A program made the translations under genes and the position numbers. Below, piece by piece: positions 1 to 8,098 of a stretch of 64,000 nucleotides of DNA; within the stretch, counting starts at the first letter, position 1, and each line of letters opens with the position of its first letter. Under the pieces are notes generated by a model that saw only the letters and a program-made list of their open reading frames with translations, was not told the DNA's origin and did no database searches. This stretch comes from Nocardioides sp. REDSEA-S33_B3. GTDB lineage: Bacteria > Actinomycetota > Actinomycetes > Propionibacteriales > Nocardioidaceae. The stretch lies in the NCBI GenBank assembly GCA_001627335.1, contig LUPK01000033.1:1-64000 (forward strand), given 5' to 3'.

Positions 1-242
1 CGGTTCGCCGGCCCGCCCCGGGTACCGACCCCTATGGCCCAAGTGGCCATCAACCAAGAAACCAACCGCGACCGACTCCACGCAGGTTGACAGGTTCCGC
101 CCACGTCAGGGTCTGTCGGCCGGCCGATGAACCTTGCCAGGCCACCACGCGCAACGGCCCGCCACCCCGGAGGGGCAGCGGGCCGTCGTACGCCGGATCA
201 GGCGTCGAGCTCAGGCGTCGAGGCTAGACATTGAGTCTGGGC
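1..242. other. Left-edge intergenic stretch, no gene supported
   Basis: No convincing coding frame starts or ends here. A hairpin with 7-bp arms at 156-162 and 178-184, enclosing a second CCCC/GGGG stem at 165-175, lies downstream of the acyl-CoA dehydrogenase stop at 243 and may be its terminator. An 18-codon frame at 34-90 is too short and featureless to call, although a gene ending here from beyond the window edge cannot be excluded. Confidence 0.4.
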
Positions 243-2105
243 TCAGAAGGACGCCTCGTCGATCTCCATCAGCGACAGGTCGGTCGCTTCGGCGATCGCG
301 CGCTCGGCGGCGAGCTTGGGCAGCACGTTCTGGGCGAAGAACTGGGCCGCAGCGACCTTGCCCTCGTAGAACGCCTTGTCCTTGCCGCCGCCGTCGGGGC
401 CACCGAGCTTCTCCAAGGCCACCTCGGCGCCGCGGAGCAGCAGCCAGGCGCAGACCACGTCACCGAGCGTCATCAGCAGACGCGAGGTGTTGAGGCCGAC
501 CTTGTAGATGTTGCGGATCTCCTCCTGCGCCGACATCAGGTCGTTGATCAGGTGACCGACCATGGCGTTGGCGTCGTCGAGGGCGGTGGCCAGCAGGGCG
601 CGCTCGTTCTTCAGGCGGCCGTTGCCGCCCTCGGCGTCGAGGAAAGCCTGGATCTCGCCGGCCAGGTGGCCCAGCGCCTTGCCCTGGTCCTTGACGATCT
701 TGCGGAAGAAGAAGTCCTGGCCCTGGATCGCGGTGGTGCCCTCGTAGAGGGTGTCGATCTTGGCGTCGCGGACGTACTGCTCGATGGGGTACTCCTGCAG
801 GAAGCCGGAGCCGCCGAAGGTCTGCAGGGACTCGGTGCCCAGCAGGGTCCAGGAGCGCTCGGAGCCGTAGCCCTTCACGATCGGGAGCAGCAGGTCGTTG
901 ACGGCCTCGGCCAGCTTGTCCTCCTCGCCGTTGTGCTCGGCGATGGCGACCCGGTCCTGCCAGGACGCGGTGTAGAGGACCAGCGAGCGCATCGCCTCGG
1001 CGTAGGCCTTCTGCGTCATCAGCGAGCGGCGCACGTCGGGGTGGTGGGTGATCGTCACGCGGGGGGCGGTCTTGTCACCGGACTGGGTCAGGTCGGCACC
1101 CTGGACGCGGGACTTCGCGAACTCCAGCGCGTTGAGGTAGCCGGTCGACAGCGTCGCGATGGCCTTGGTGCCGACCATCATGCGGGCGTTCTCGATGACC
1201 TGGAACATCTGGGCGATGCCGTCGTGGACCTCGCCGAGCAGCCAGCCGCGGGCCGGCTCGCCGCCACCGACGGCGGGGTCGCCGAAGGTGACCTCGCAGG
1301 TGTTGGAGACCTTGATGCCCATCTTGTGCTCGACGTTGGTGACGTAGGCGCCGTTGCGCTCGCCCAGCTCACCGGTCTCGAGGTCGAAGTGGAACTTCGG
1401 GACGATGAAGAGCGAGAGGCCCTTGGTGCCCGGGCCGCCGGCGCCCTCGACGCCCGAGGGGCGCGCGAGCACGAGGTGGATGACGTTGTCGGAGAGGTCG
1501 GACTCGGCGGAGGTGATGAACCGCTTGACGCCCTCGATGTTCCAGGTGCCGTCCTCGTTGGGGGTGGCCTTGGTGCGGCCCGCGCCCACGTCGGAGCCGG
1601 CGTCGGGCTCGGTGAGCACCATGGTGGCGACCCAGCCCTTGTCGATCATCATCTGCGCGATCTTCTTGTCACGCTCGATGCCGTTGCGGTGCAGCACGCC
1701 CGCGAACATCGGGCCGGCGCCGTACATCCAGATGGCGGGGTTGGCGCCGAGCACGAGCTCGCCGATGCCCCACGAGATGGTCGGGGGCGCGGGGGTGCCA
1801 CCGAGCTCGGCGAAGGTCTGCAGGCGCCAGAACTCGGAGTCCATCCAGGCCTGGTAGGACTTCTTGAACGACTCAGGGAGCGGAGCGGTGTTGGTGGTCG
1901 GGTCGAAGACTGGGGGGTTGCGGTCCGCGTCGACGAACGACGCGGCGAGGTCCTCGCGGGCGAGGCGCTCGACCTCGGCCAGCACCTCGCGGGCGGTCTC
2001 GCCGTCCACCTCGGCGAACGGACCGGTGCCGAGGACCTCGTCGCGGCCCAGCACCTCGAAGAGGTTGAACTCGATGTCGCGCAGGTTGCTCTTGTAGTGG
2101 CTCAC
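243..2105 (-). CDS. Acyl-CoA dehydrogenase, long (about 620 aa) form
   Basis: This is a flavin enzyme that oxidises an acyl-CoA to the enoyl-CoA and passes electrons to ETF. At 620 aa it matches the long acyl-CoA dehydrogenase class with an extra C-terminal domain (DmdC-like, FadE5-like), not the usual 380-aa form. Visible family signatures are the central [12 protein letters not shown] stretch, FITSAESDL, the [19 protein letters not shown] segment before the C-terminal helices, and [12 protein letters not shown]. The GTG start at 2105 ([13 protein letters not shown]) follows an AGAAGG ribosome site; longer readings run into the promoter. It diverges from the Rrf2-type gene. The substrate is unknown; the long form suggests medium to long, or sulphur-containing, acyl chains. 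The EtfD-like protein at 13993-17532 is a plausible downstream electron acceptor. Confidence 0.93.
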   Translation of the reverse strand: MSHYKSNLRDIEFNLFEVLGRDEVLGTGPFAEVDGETAREVLAEVERLAREDLAASFVDADRNPPVFDPTTNTAPLPESFKKSYQAWMDSEFWRLQTFAELGGTPAPPTISWGIGELVLGANPAIWMYGAGPMFAGVLHRNGIERDKKIAQMMIDKGWVATMVLTEPDAGSDVGAGRTKATPNEDGTWNIEGVKRFITSAESDLSDNVIHLVLARPSGVEGAGGPGTKGLSLFIVPKFHFDLETGELGERNGAYVTNVEHKMGIKVSNTCEVTFGDPAVGGGEPARGWLLGEVHDGIAQMFQVIENARMMVGTKAIATLSTGYLNALEFAKSRVQGADLTQSGDKTAPRVTITHHPDVRRSLMTQKAYAEAMRSLVLYTASWQDRVAIAEHNGEEDKLAEAVNDLLLPIVKGYGSERSWTLLGTESLQTFGGSGFLQEYPIEQYVRDAKIDTLYEGTTAIQGQDFFFRKIVKDQGKALGHLAGEIQAFLDAEGGNGRLKNERALLATALDDANAMVGHLINDLMSAQEEIRNIYKVGLNTSRLLMTLGDVVCAWLLLRGAEVALEKLGGPDGGGKDKAFYEGKVAAAQFFAQNVLPKLAAERAIAEATDLSLMEIDEASF

Positions 2106-2313
2106 GGGGGCCCACCTTCTGTTCTCGGGAACCGGCTTCGCATGCAGGGCAGTACGTCGGCGTACTACTGGCCGGTAACATAATGATACGCGTGGGTAAC
2201 TTAGCGTGCAACCACTTCGGGGTGGTGCGGAACGCCTGTGTGGTAACGCGATCGCGGCCGCCAAGTCCACGAAGTCGAGTGATCTGATCGACTCGTCTGA
2301 CACACTGGACCTC
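2106..2313. promoter_or_regulatory. Divergent promoter region with two GGTAAC boxes
   Basis: The region separates the acyl-CoA dehydrogenase (leftward) from the Rrf2-type regulator (rightward). GGTAAC occurs at 2174-2179 and 2195-2200, exactly 21 bp (two helical turns) apart, and the first lies in a near-palindrome, TACTGGCCGGTA. GGTAAC also occurs at 17645-17650 next to the palindrome CCTACCGGTAGG, upstream of the EtfD-like gene. A shared regulator of beta-oxidation genes is an inference. Confidence 0.35.
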
Positions 2314-2772
2314 ATGCGTGTGTCCGCCAAGTCCGACTACGCGCTGCGAGCCCTCATCGAGATGGCCACCCGCGCCGATCGGGCGGCGGTGAGCGCCGAG
2401 GAGCTCGGCAAGCTGCAGGACATCCCGCGCAACTTCCTCCAAGCGATCCTGGCGGACCTGCGTCGCGCCGGCGTGGTCATCAGCCAGCGTGGTCAGTCCG
2501 GCGGCTGGAAGCTGGCCCGGGCGGCGGGCGACGTCACGGTCGCCGACGTCATCCGTGCCGTCGACGGGCCGCTGGTATCGGTCTACGGCCTGCGGCCCGA
2601 GGCGGTCGAGTACAACGACCGGGCCGAGCCGCTGCAGCAGGTCTGGATCGCCGCGCGCCGCTCGCTGCGCGACGTCTTCGAGCACGTCTCGATCCAGGAG
2701 CTGGCCGACCAGCGGCTCCCGGAGTGCGTGAGCCGGCGTACGGCGGACGAGGACGCCTGGGCGCCGCACTGA
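2314..2772 (+). CDS. Rrf2-family transcriptional regulator lacking the Fe-S cysteines
   Basis: This 152-aa winged-helix repressor-like protein begins [18 protein letters not shown], the classic Rrf2 start, and has the recognition region [16 protein letters not shown] followed by the wing [13 protein letters not shown]. Iron-sulphur Rrf2 proteins (IscR, NsrR, RsrR) carry three clustered cysteines in the C-terminal half. Here only one cysteine is present, close to the C-terminus (PECVSR), so a cluster bound in the usual way is unlikely. The ATG at 2314 was chosen because homologues begin there; an in-frame extension to 2206 crosses the promoter. It diverges from the acyl-CoA dehydrogenase gene, which is its most likely target. 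Confidence 0.88.
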   Translation: MRVSAKSDYALRALIEMATRADRAAVSAEELGKLQDIPRNFLQAILADLRRAGVVISQRGQSGGWKLARAAGDVTVADVIRAVDGPLVSVYGLRPEAVEYNDRAEPLQQVWIAARRSLRDVFEHVSIQELADQRLPECVSRRTADEDAWAPH

Positions 2773-2785
2773 TTCCTCGCGCCCC

Positions 2786-2810
2786 GGTGGTCGCGGACGT
2801 CGAGACCACC
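2786..2810. terminator. Hairpin between convergent genes
   Basis: GGTGGTC at 2786-2792 pairs with GACCACC at 2804-2810. It lies between the Rrf2 stop (2772) and the stop of the leftward gene at 2831, so it can serve both. Read on the minus strand it contains GGTGGTCTCGACG, also found at 7845 and 17662. Confidence 0.5.
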
Positions 2811-2830
2811 CGTTCTCGAGCGTGAGTCCC

Positions 2831-3943
2831 TCAGCCCTCGGCGAGCGCCGCAGCCAGCCGGGTCCGGAGCTTGGCCTTCTTCCGCTCCAGCTTGGCGTTG
2901 CGCTTCTGCAGCTCCTCGGCGCGCTCCCGGGTGCGGGCCAGCTCGACGAGCAGGTCGGCCAGGGCGTCCGTGGTGCTGGCGAGGCGCTCCTCGAGCGTCG
3001 GGTCGGCCGGGGCCGCGACCGGCGCGGCGGCGGGCAGTAGGTCCGAGGCGTCCCCGGTGACGGCGTACCCGCCCTCGGCCAGCGCCTTGCCCCACGCCTC
3101 GGCGAGCTCGGTCAGCTCCTCGTGCAGGTCGGCGGGCACCGCGGTGGGAGCGTCGGTGCTGCGGACCAGGTGGGCCTCGACGAGCTGGCGCTGGGTACGC
3201 CGGTCCGCGCGGCCGTCGACGGAGGCGTTGACGTCGCGCAGCACGGCCAGCGAGGCCGCGTCGGGTGCGGTGGCGGTCGCGGTCACGGGCAGCGCGTCCG
3301 CGTCGGCCCCGACCAGCCGCGCGATCGTGGCCCAGCCCGCCCGCGCGGGGTCTTGCTCGGTGCCGGGGACGACGACGTGGACGCGGTCCGGACGCCGCAG
3401 CTCGGCGGCCCAGCGGTCCAGGACCGCCGGCACGTCCTGGTCGGCCCAGAAGGTGGCCGCCTCGTCGAGGCGACGGTCGGGGTCCAGCACCCGCCGGGCG
3501 TAGCGGCGCAGCTCCAGCTCGGAGCCGGCGCGCACCGCGTCGGTCCAGGCGGCCGCCAGCTGTCGGGCGGGGTCGGCGAGGACGGCGACCACGTGGACCT
3601 CGAAGCCGGCCAGGCTGTCCAGCAGCAGGGCGATCTGCTCGCGGCTGGCCCCGGCGAGCAGGTCGTCGGAGACGACGACCGCGTCGTGCGACTTCGCCCC
3701 CTCCTTGCGGGCCCGCTTGCACAGCAGCGCCCAGGTGCCTTCGACCTCCTTGCGCTTGAAGCCGTAGGTCGAGTGCAACCGTCGCAGCTCCAGAGCGGCG
3801 CGGCGCGCCTCGTCGGCGCTGCGCGCGGGGACGCGGACGCCGACCTCGGCCAGGGCGGCGGCGTGGTCGCTCAGCGCCCCGGCGAGGGAGCCTCCGCCTG
3901 CGTGGGGGAGGCCGATGTGGATCACGAACCTGCGCTTGGCCAT
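2831..3943 (-). CDS. Sulfotransferase-like P-loop-fold protein with C-terminal coiled coil
   Basis: The 370-aa product starts MAKRRFVIHIGLPHAGGGSL, which lines up with the IHxGLPKTGTT start of bacterial sulfotransferase-like proteins. However, the Lys and Thr residues that bind the PAPS phosphate are replaced by His, Ala and Gly. Later segments (VHVVAVLADPARQLAAAW, VHVVVPGTEQDP) fit the same fold. The last 50 residues are a highly charged heptad-like helix (ERAEELQKRNAKLERKKAKL). Start ATG 3943. Catalysis is doubtful given the altered loop. A structural or sugar-modification role is possible, but nothing adjacent points to a substrate. Confidence 0.6.
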   Translation of the reverse strand: MAKRRFVIHIGLPHAGGGSLAGALSDHAAALAEVGVRVPARSADEARRAALELRRLHSTYGFKRKEVEGTWALLCKRARKEGAKSHDAVVVSDDLLAGASREQIALLLDSLAGFEVHVVAVLADPARQLAAAWTDAVRAGSELELRRYARRVLDPDRRLDEAATFWADQDVPAVLDRWAAELRRPDRVHVVVPGTEQDPARAGWATIARLVGADADALPVTATATAPDAASLAVLRDVNASVDGRADRRTQRQLVEAHLVRSTDAPTAVPADLHEELTELAEAWGKALAEGGYAVTGDASDLLPAAAPVAAPADPTLEERLASTTDALADLLVELARTRERAEELQKRNAKLERKKAKLRTRLAAALAEG

Positions 3944-4011
3944 GCCCGCAGGGTGGCCGGCGCAGGGGAGCGGCAGGTGAACGGCCGGTGGTGGCCCGGC
4001 CGTCGCGCGGT

Positions 4012-4497
4012 CTAAGCCTTGGTGAAGGTGGCCATCGTCCGCTCGGGCTCCCAGAACGCCTTCATGGAGGCGACGCGGCCGTCGTCGTGGACGACGTAGA
4101 CCATGATCAGGTCTGTCGTCGTGTGCGAGCCGTCGGGGAACGACGTGCGGATCGAGCCGATGTTGGCGCAGGTGTTGCTGCCCGCGTTGGCGAAGGAGTC
4201 GGAGATCGTGAACTCGAAGGTCGCGATCGGCGCGATCGCCAGCTCCCAGAAGGCCCTGATCCCCTCGTGGCCGTGGTGGCCGCGGCCCTCCGGGTCGAAC
4301 ATGGAGGGCCCGACCGGGTCCTCGAGCACCGCGTCCTCGGCGTACACCGTCAGCCACTCGGCCAGGTCGCCCTTCGCGACCGCGGAGTAGGAGCGCATCG
4401 AGGCCATCCGGGCCGGGTGCTCGTCGGTGGCGGCGCGCCAGTCGATGGCGTCGGAGGTGATCGCGGCGGGACGGGAGGCGTCGGTGGAGGTGCTCAC
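4012..4497 (-). CDS. NTF2-like/SnoaL-type protein (ketosteroid-isomerase fold)
   Basis: This 161-aa protein has the cone-shaped NTF2-like fold, recognisable from YSAVAKGDLAEWLTVYAEDAVLEDPVG, a mid-protein GHEGIRAFWE helix, and a terminal strand run (TTTDLIMVYVVHDDGRVASMKAFWEPERTM). The family includes ketosteroid isomerases, dehydratases and non-enzymatic binders. A site matching the KstR consensus (4520-4533) lies 23 bp upstream of the ATG, which points to steroid or related lipid catabolism. The reaction cannot be assigned from sequence alone. Confidence 0.75.
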   Translation of the reverse strand: MSTSTDASRPAAITSDAIDWRAATDEHPARMASMRSYSAVAKGDLAEWLTVYAEDAVLEDPVGPSMFDPEGRGHHGHEGIRAFWELAIAPIATFEFTISDSFANAGSNTCANIGSIRTSFPDGSHTTTDLIMVYVVHDDGRVASMKAFWEPERTMATFTKA

Positions 4498-4519
4498 CCG
4501 CGGGATCGTACGCCGGAAC

Positions 4520-4533
4520 TGGAACGTGTTCTA
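4520..4533. promoter_or_regulatory. KstR-type operator
   Basis: TGGAACGTGTTCTA fits TNNAACNNGTTNNA, the 14-bp motif of the TetR-family repressor KstR, at all eight fixed positions. It sits just upstream of the NTF2-like gene starting at 4497; the gene on its other side ends at 4553 and is not promoted from here. A second match is at 54033-54046. Confidence 0.65.
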
Positions 4534-4552
4534 GTGGTCGGACGTGCGTCGC

Positions 4553-5185
4553 TCAGTCCCGGACGTGCCGCTGGACCCACTCCACGAACGGGCGCAGCGT
4601 GCGCCAGTCCTCGCGCACCAGGTCCAGCGCCTCGGGGGTGTGGATCACCGGCTCGAAGCCGTGCTGCCGACCGAGTGTCAGCGCCTTGTGCCGCAGCAGC
4701 CCGATGCGCGGGTGGTCGGCGTCGAAGCCGCGCGGCTGGGTCTTGAGGGTGTCGCCGCCGACCTCGAAGCCGGCGCTCTCGAGCTCGGCGACCAGCGCCT
4801 CGAGCTCGGGGCCGAAGGTGTCGTGGGCGACCGCCTCGCGAAACGCGGCCAGGCGGGTGCCTGAGGCCTCGTAGAAGCCGGCGCCGGTGCGCAGGCCCCG
4901 CGGGCTGATCTCGACGTACCACCCGGTCGCGGGGCCGACGCCGACGTAGGCCCCCTGGTGTGTCTTGTAGGGCGTCTTGTCCTTCGCGAACCGGACGTCG
5001 CGGTAGGGGCGGAAGATCTTGGCCTTGCCGAACTCCGGCTCGAGCGACGCGCACAGAGCGGTCATCGGCGCCCTCACCGACTCGGCGTAGACGTGCTTGT
5101 GCGCCTCCCAGAACGACTTGGTGTTGTCGACCTCGAGGTCGTCGTAGAAGTCGAGCGCGGCGACGGGAAAGCCTTGGAACTCCAC
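4553..5185 (-). CDS. DUF2461 domain protein
   Basis: The 210-aa product carries the hallmarks of DUF2461: FYDDLEVDNTKSFWEAHK near the N-terminus, KIFRPYRDVRFAKDKTPYKTH in the middle, and GFYEASGTRLAAFREAV. The family is widespread in bacteria and has no established function. The GTG at 5185 was chosen because any longer reading runs through the neighbouring tRNA gene. The coding sequence is about 80 bp downstream of tRNA-Gly on the same strand. Confidence 0.88.
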   Translation of the reverse strand: MEFQGFPVAALDFYDDLEVDNTKSFWEAHKHVYAESVRAPMTALCASLEPEFGKAKIFRPYRDVRFAKDKTPYKTHQGAYVGVGPATGWYVEISPRGLRTGAGFYEASGTRLAAFREAVAHDTFGPELEALVAELESAGFEVGGDTLKTQPRGFDADHPRIGLLRHKALTLGRQHGFEPVIHTPEALDLVREDWRTLRPFVEWVQRHVRD

Positions 5186-5265
5186 GGCCCCGAGCCTAGG
5201 TGGCGGCCGGGGGACGTCATACGTCCGGAGGGAGGGGACGTCCTGTCCGTATGACGTCCCGGGTG

Positions 5266-5341
5266 TGGAGCGGATGACGAGACTCGAACTCGCGACATCG
5301 ACCTTGGGAAGGTCGCGCTCTACCAACTGAGCTACATCCGC
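5266..5341 (-). tRNA. tRNA-Gly (anticodon CCC), CCA encoded
   Basis: Read on the minus strand, a 7-bp acceptor stem GCGGATG/CATCCGC encloses a D-arm (GCTCAGTTGGTAGAGC), an anticodon stem CGACC/GGTCG with loop TTCCCAA (anticodon CCC), and the T-arm GCGAGTTCGAGTCTCGT. Discriminator T is followed by an encoded CCA at 5266-5268. All four arms pair, so this is a functional tRNA reading GGG codons. Confidence 0.97.
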
Positions 5342-5377
5342 ACGGCCGGTGTGACCAGCCGCGCACATGCTAGACGA

Positions 5378-6154
5378 TCAGGTGGTGGTCCGGTGCGGCG
5401 GCCGCGCCAGCGTGGGCCAGCGGGGGTCGAGACCGTCGCCGGAGGAGCGGCCGGTGAGGCGGCGGTGCACCCAGGGGGCGGCGGAGTCGCGGACCCAGGT
5501 GGCGTGCTGTCGCCACTGCTCACGACGGGCGAGCTCGGTGATCTCGCGCGGGTCGGGGACGGCGAGGTCGTGCTCCACGCCGAGGGTGTCGAGGACGGCG
5601 ACGGCCATCCGCTGGTGGCCGGCGGGACCCATGTGCATGCGGTCCTCGTCCCAGTAGCCCCAGTGGCGGTACTCCCGCATCCGCCAGAAGTCCACGACGG
5701 TCGCTCCGTGCCGGTCGGCGGCCTCGCGGACCAGCTCGTTGTAGAGCGCGAAGCGGCCGCGCAGGAGGCGGTACGTCGCGGAGCCGCCCGGGTCGAAGGC
5801 GGTGAACACGACCACCCGGGCACCGGCCGCGGCCAGGCGCGCCAGCCCGTCGTCGTACGCGGCGACGAGCATGTCGACGTCGACGCTGGGCCGCAGGATG
5901 TCGTTGGCGCCGGCGTAGACGGTCACGAGGTCGGGCTCGAGGGCCAGGGCCGGCTCGAGCTGCTCAGCGAGGATCGGCAGCAGCTTGCGACCGCGGATCG
6001 CGAGGTTGGCGTAGCCGAAGTCGGGCTCGCGCTCGGCGAGCACCTCGGCGACGCGGTCGGCCCAGCCGCGTACGCCGTTGGGCCGGGTCGGGTCGGGGTC
6101 GCCGACGCCCTCGGTGAAGGAGTCGCCGAGGGCGACGTAGCGCTGGAAGCTCAC
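5378..6154 (-). CDS. SGNH/GDSL-family hydrolase
   Basis: This 258-aa enzyme of the SGNH esterase/lipase superfamily shows GDSFTEGVGD at residue 10 (nucleophile Ser12), Gly in the block around NLAIRGRKL, the GAND motif (VTVYAGANDILRP), and a terminal D-x-x-H-type block (DRMHMGPAGH). No signal peptide is visible, so it is probably cytoplasmic. The GTG start at 6154 places the catalytic block at the usual distance from the N-terminus. Substrates in this family range from lysophospholipids to acetylated sugars; no neighbour narrows it. Confidence 0.9.
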   Translation of the reverse strand: MSFQRYVALGDSFTEGVGDPDPTRPNGVRGWADRVAEVLAEREPDFGYANLAIRGRKLLPILAEQLEPALALEPDLVTVYAGANDILRPSVDVDMLVAAYDDGLARLAAAGARVVVFTAFDPGGSATYRLLRGRFALYNELVREAADRHGATVVDFWRMREYRHWGYWDEDRMHMGPAGHQRMAVAVLDTLGVEHDLAVPDPREITELARREQWRQHATWVRDSAAPWVHRRLTGRSSGDGLDPRWPTLARPPHRTTT

Positions 6155-6254
6155 GACCCCATCGTGCCCGGGCGGTCCTCGTCCCCGGACGCCGAGGTGG
6201 CTCCGGCGGCGAGAGGGAGGGTTCGGCCCGGCGTACGGACGATAGGTTGACCCC

Positions 6255-6830
6255 GTGCTGCTCTCAGACCGGGACATCCTCGCCGAGATCGACGCGGGCC
6301 GGGTCGTCCTCGACCCCTACGAGCCGGGCATGCTCCAGCCGTCCTCGATCGACGTGCGGCTGGACCGCTTCTTCCGGGTCTTCGACAACCACAAGTACCC
6401 CCACATCGACCCCGCGCAGGACCAGTCCGACCTGACCCGGCTGGTCGAGCCCGACGGCGACGAGCCGTTCATCCTGCACCCGGGCGAGTTCGTGCTGGGG
6501 TCGACGTACGAGACCGTCACCCTCCCCGACGACATCGCGGCGCGCGTCGAGGGCAAGTCCTCGTTGGGGCGCCTGGGTCTGCTCACCCACGCCACCGCCG
6601 GCTTCGTAGACCCCGGCTTCAGCGGCCACGTCACCCTCGAGCTCGCCAACGTCGCGACGCTGCCGATCAAGCTCTACCCCGGGATGAAGATCGGGCAGTT
6701 CTGCTTCCTGCGGCTCTCCTCGCCCTCGCAGCACCCCTACGGCTCGGCGAAGTACGGCTCGCGCTACCAGGGCCAGCGCGGCCCCACGCCGTCGCGCTCC
6801 TTCCAGAGCTTCCACCGCACCTCGATCTGA
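6255..6830 (+). CDS. dcd: dCTP deaminase, probably bifunctional (dUMP-forming)
   Basis: The 191-aa protein is a trimeric dCTP deaminase. [21 protein letters not shown] and the following [10 protein letters not shown] contain the catalytic Glu129. In place of the HVTAHR found in the monofunctional E. coli enzyme, it has HATAGF with Ala115-Gly116, as in the bifunctional deaminase/dUTPase of M. tuberculosis and Methanocaldococcus. It therefore probably converts dCTP directly to dUMP plus diphosphate, supplying thymidylate synthesis without free dUTP. GTG start at 6255; the length equals that of actinobacterial homologues. Confidence 0.95.
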   Translation: MLLSDRDILAEIDAGRVVLDPYEPGMLQPSSIDVRLDRFFRVFDNHKYPHIDPAQDQSDLTRLVEPDGDEPFILHPGEFVLGSTYETVTLPDDIAARVEGKSSLGRLGLLTHATAGFVDPGFSGHVTLELANVATLPIKLYPGMKIGQFCFLRLSSPSQHPYGSAKYGSRYQGQRGPTPSRSFQSFHRTSI

Positions 6831-6840
6831 GGACTACTGG

Positions 6841-6874
6841 TTTGGTGAGGCAACCCTAAGTTAGGGTGGCCTCA
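6841..6874. promoter_or_regulatory. Iron box (IdeR/DtxR type) in a 29-bp inverted repeat
   Basis: TTTGGTGAGGCAACCCTAA at 6841-6859 matches 15 of 19 positions of the DtxR/IdeR consensus TTAGGTTAGGCTAACCTAA. Overlapping it, 6846-6859 and 6861-6874 form an inverted repeat with 13 of 14 positions paired around one base, reaching the A of the ATG at 6874. Iron-replete repression of the following siderophore-interacting protein is expected. Confidence 0.7.
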
Positions 6875-7824
6875 TGACGATCACCCAGACGGCCCGCCCG
6901 TTCGTGCTCTGCGAGGCCGAGGTCGTGCTGGCGCAGCGGCTCTCGCCCTCCTTCGTCCGCGTCCACCTCGCGGCCCCCGAGCTCGCGGAGTTCGGCACCG
7001 TCGGACCGAGCTACGACCAGCGGATCAAGCTGGTCTTCCCCCACGAGGGCGGCCCGCTCCCGGTGCTCGGCGAGGGCCAGGACTGGTACGCCGAGTGGCT
7101 GGCGCTGCCCGAGGCCCAGCGCGGCCACATGCGCACCTACACCGTCCGCGACGTGCTGGGCTCGGGCCCCGACACCCGCGTCGTGGTCGACCTCGTCACC
7201 CACGGCACCGACGGCCACGGCGAGGCGGGGCCGGGCTCGCGCTGGGCGGCCTCGGCGACGGTCGGGTCGCGCGTGCTGCTGCTGGGCCCGCGCAAGGGCG
7301 TGGTCTACGGCGGCATCGAGTTCGCGGCGCCCGAGGACTCCGAGCTGCTCCTCGTCGGTGACGAGACCGCCGTCCCCGCGATCGCCGCCGTGCTGGCCCA
7401 GCTGCCGGTGGACGCGGCCGGTGCGGCGTTCCTCGAGGTGCCGCTCGGGGTCGACGTGCAGTCGCTGGTCCACCCGCCGCGGGTCGAGGTCACCTGGCTA
7501 CCGCGCGAGGGGCGGCCGGTCGGGTCCCTCCTGCACGAGGCCGTCCTGGGTCACCTGGGCGCGGGCGCCGCGCCGGTCGAGGTGCCGGAGGCCGAGGTCG
7601 AGGTCGGGCTGTGGGAGACCCCGACGTACTCCTCCTCCGGCGACTCCCTCGACGAGCACACCACCTCGGTCGGCCACGACCTCGCCGACCTCTACGCCTG
7701 GATCGCGGGGGAGTCGCGCGTGGTGACCGGGCTGCGTCGCGCGCTGGTGCGCGACCTCGGGCTCGACCGCCGGCAGGTCGCCTTCATGGGCTACTGGCGC
7801 GAGGGCGTCTCGATGGGCACCTGA
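6874..7824 (+). CDS. Siderophore-interacting protein (FAD/NAD(P)H ferric-siderophore reductase family)
   Basis: The 316-aa cytosolic flavoprotein releases iron by reducing imported ferric siderophores. The FAD-binding domain is at the N-terminus (RLSPSFVRVHLAAPELAEF; RTYTVRDV is the flavin-binding RxYTxR motif), and the SIP-type NAD(P)H domain follows (LLLVGDETAVPAIAAVL, then the C-terminal YAWIAGESRVVTGLRRALV and GYWREG). It stands alone, without transport genes nearby. The ATG overlaps the inverted repeat of the iron box, leaving room for only a weak ribosome site, so a very short leader is likely. Confidence 0.95.
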   Translation: MTITQTARPFVLCEAEVVLAQRLSPSFVRVHLAAPELAEFGTVGPSYDQRIKLVFPHEGGPLPVLGEGQDWYAEWLALPEAQRGHMRTYTVRDVLGSGPDTRVVVDLVTHGTDGHGEAGPGSRWAASATVGSRVLLLGPRKGVVYGGIEFAAPEDSELLLVGDETAVPAIAAVLAQLPVDAAGAAFLEVPLGVDVQSLVHPPRVEVTWLPREGRPVGSLLHEAVLGHLGAGAAPVEVPEAEVEVGLWETPTYSSSGDSLDEHTTSVGHDLADLYAWIAGESRVVTGLRRALVRDLGLDRRQVAFMGYWREGVSMGT

Positions 7825-7844
7825 GCGTCGTACTCCTGCGGGAG

Positions 7845-7881
7845 GGTGGTCTCGACGCCCGCTCCTCGCTGCTCGACCACC
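7845..7881. repeat. Intergenic hairpin repeat, GGTGGTCTCGACG type
   Basis: GGTGGTC (7845-7851) pairs with GACCACC (7875-7881). The first 20 bases (7845-7864) recur exactly at 17662-17681, and the first 13 recur on the minus strand at 2798-2810. All three copies lie just past gene ends. This copy may terminate the siderophore-interacting protein gene. Confidence 0.5.
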
Positions 7882-7897
7882 GGACGGCGGCAGCGGC

Positions 7898-8050
7898 TCA
7901 ACCGTCGAGCCGGTCGGCGACGCGGCGCAGGCTGGTCGCGAGGCGGTGGCGCTGCGTGACGCGCGGCATCCGGGGCTGCCTGCTGCGGACGAGGCGGTCG
8001 GCACGCCGGGCGCGCGCCTCGGCCTCGAGGGTGCTGGGGTGGTCGAGCAT
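7898..8050 (-). CDS. Small basic protein of unknown function (50 aa)
   Basis: A 50-residue arginine-rich product begins MLDHPSTLEAEARARRADRL and ends with a basic helix (RHRLATSLRRVADRLDG). An AAGGAG ribosome site sits about eight bases before the ATG at 8050, which is the main evidence that it is real. It has no membrane segment, no recognised domain and no cysteines. It follows the DUF4097 gene on the same strand but is separated from it by a strong hairpin. Confidence 0.5.
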   Translation of the reverse strand: MLDHPSTLEAEARARRADRLVRSRQPRMPRVTQRHRLATSLRRVADRLDG

Positions 8051-8098
8051 GACGAGCTCCTTGCAGGTGGTCGGTCTGTGATGGCTGGTGGGCGAGAG

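Noticed and set aside
34..90. 18-codon frame near the left edge
   Set aside because: No ribosome site, no conservation that can be judged, and too short to distinguish from chance.
231..2183. 650-codon open frame antisense to the acyl-CoA dehydrogenase gene
   Set aside because: Translation is repetitive Leu/Gly/Val/Asp-rich sequence without domains; the other strand has a full-length enzyme.
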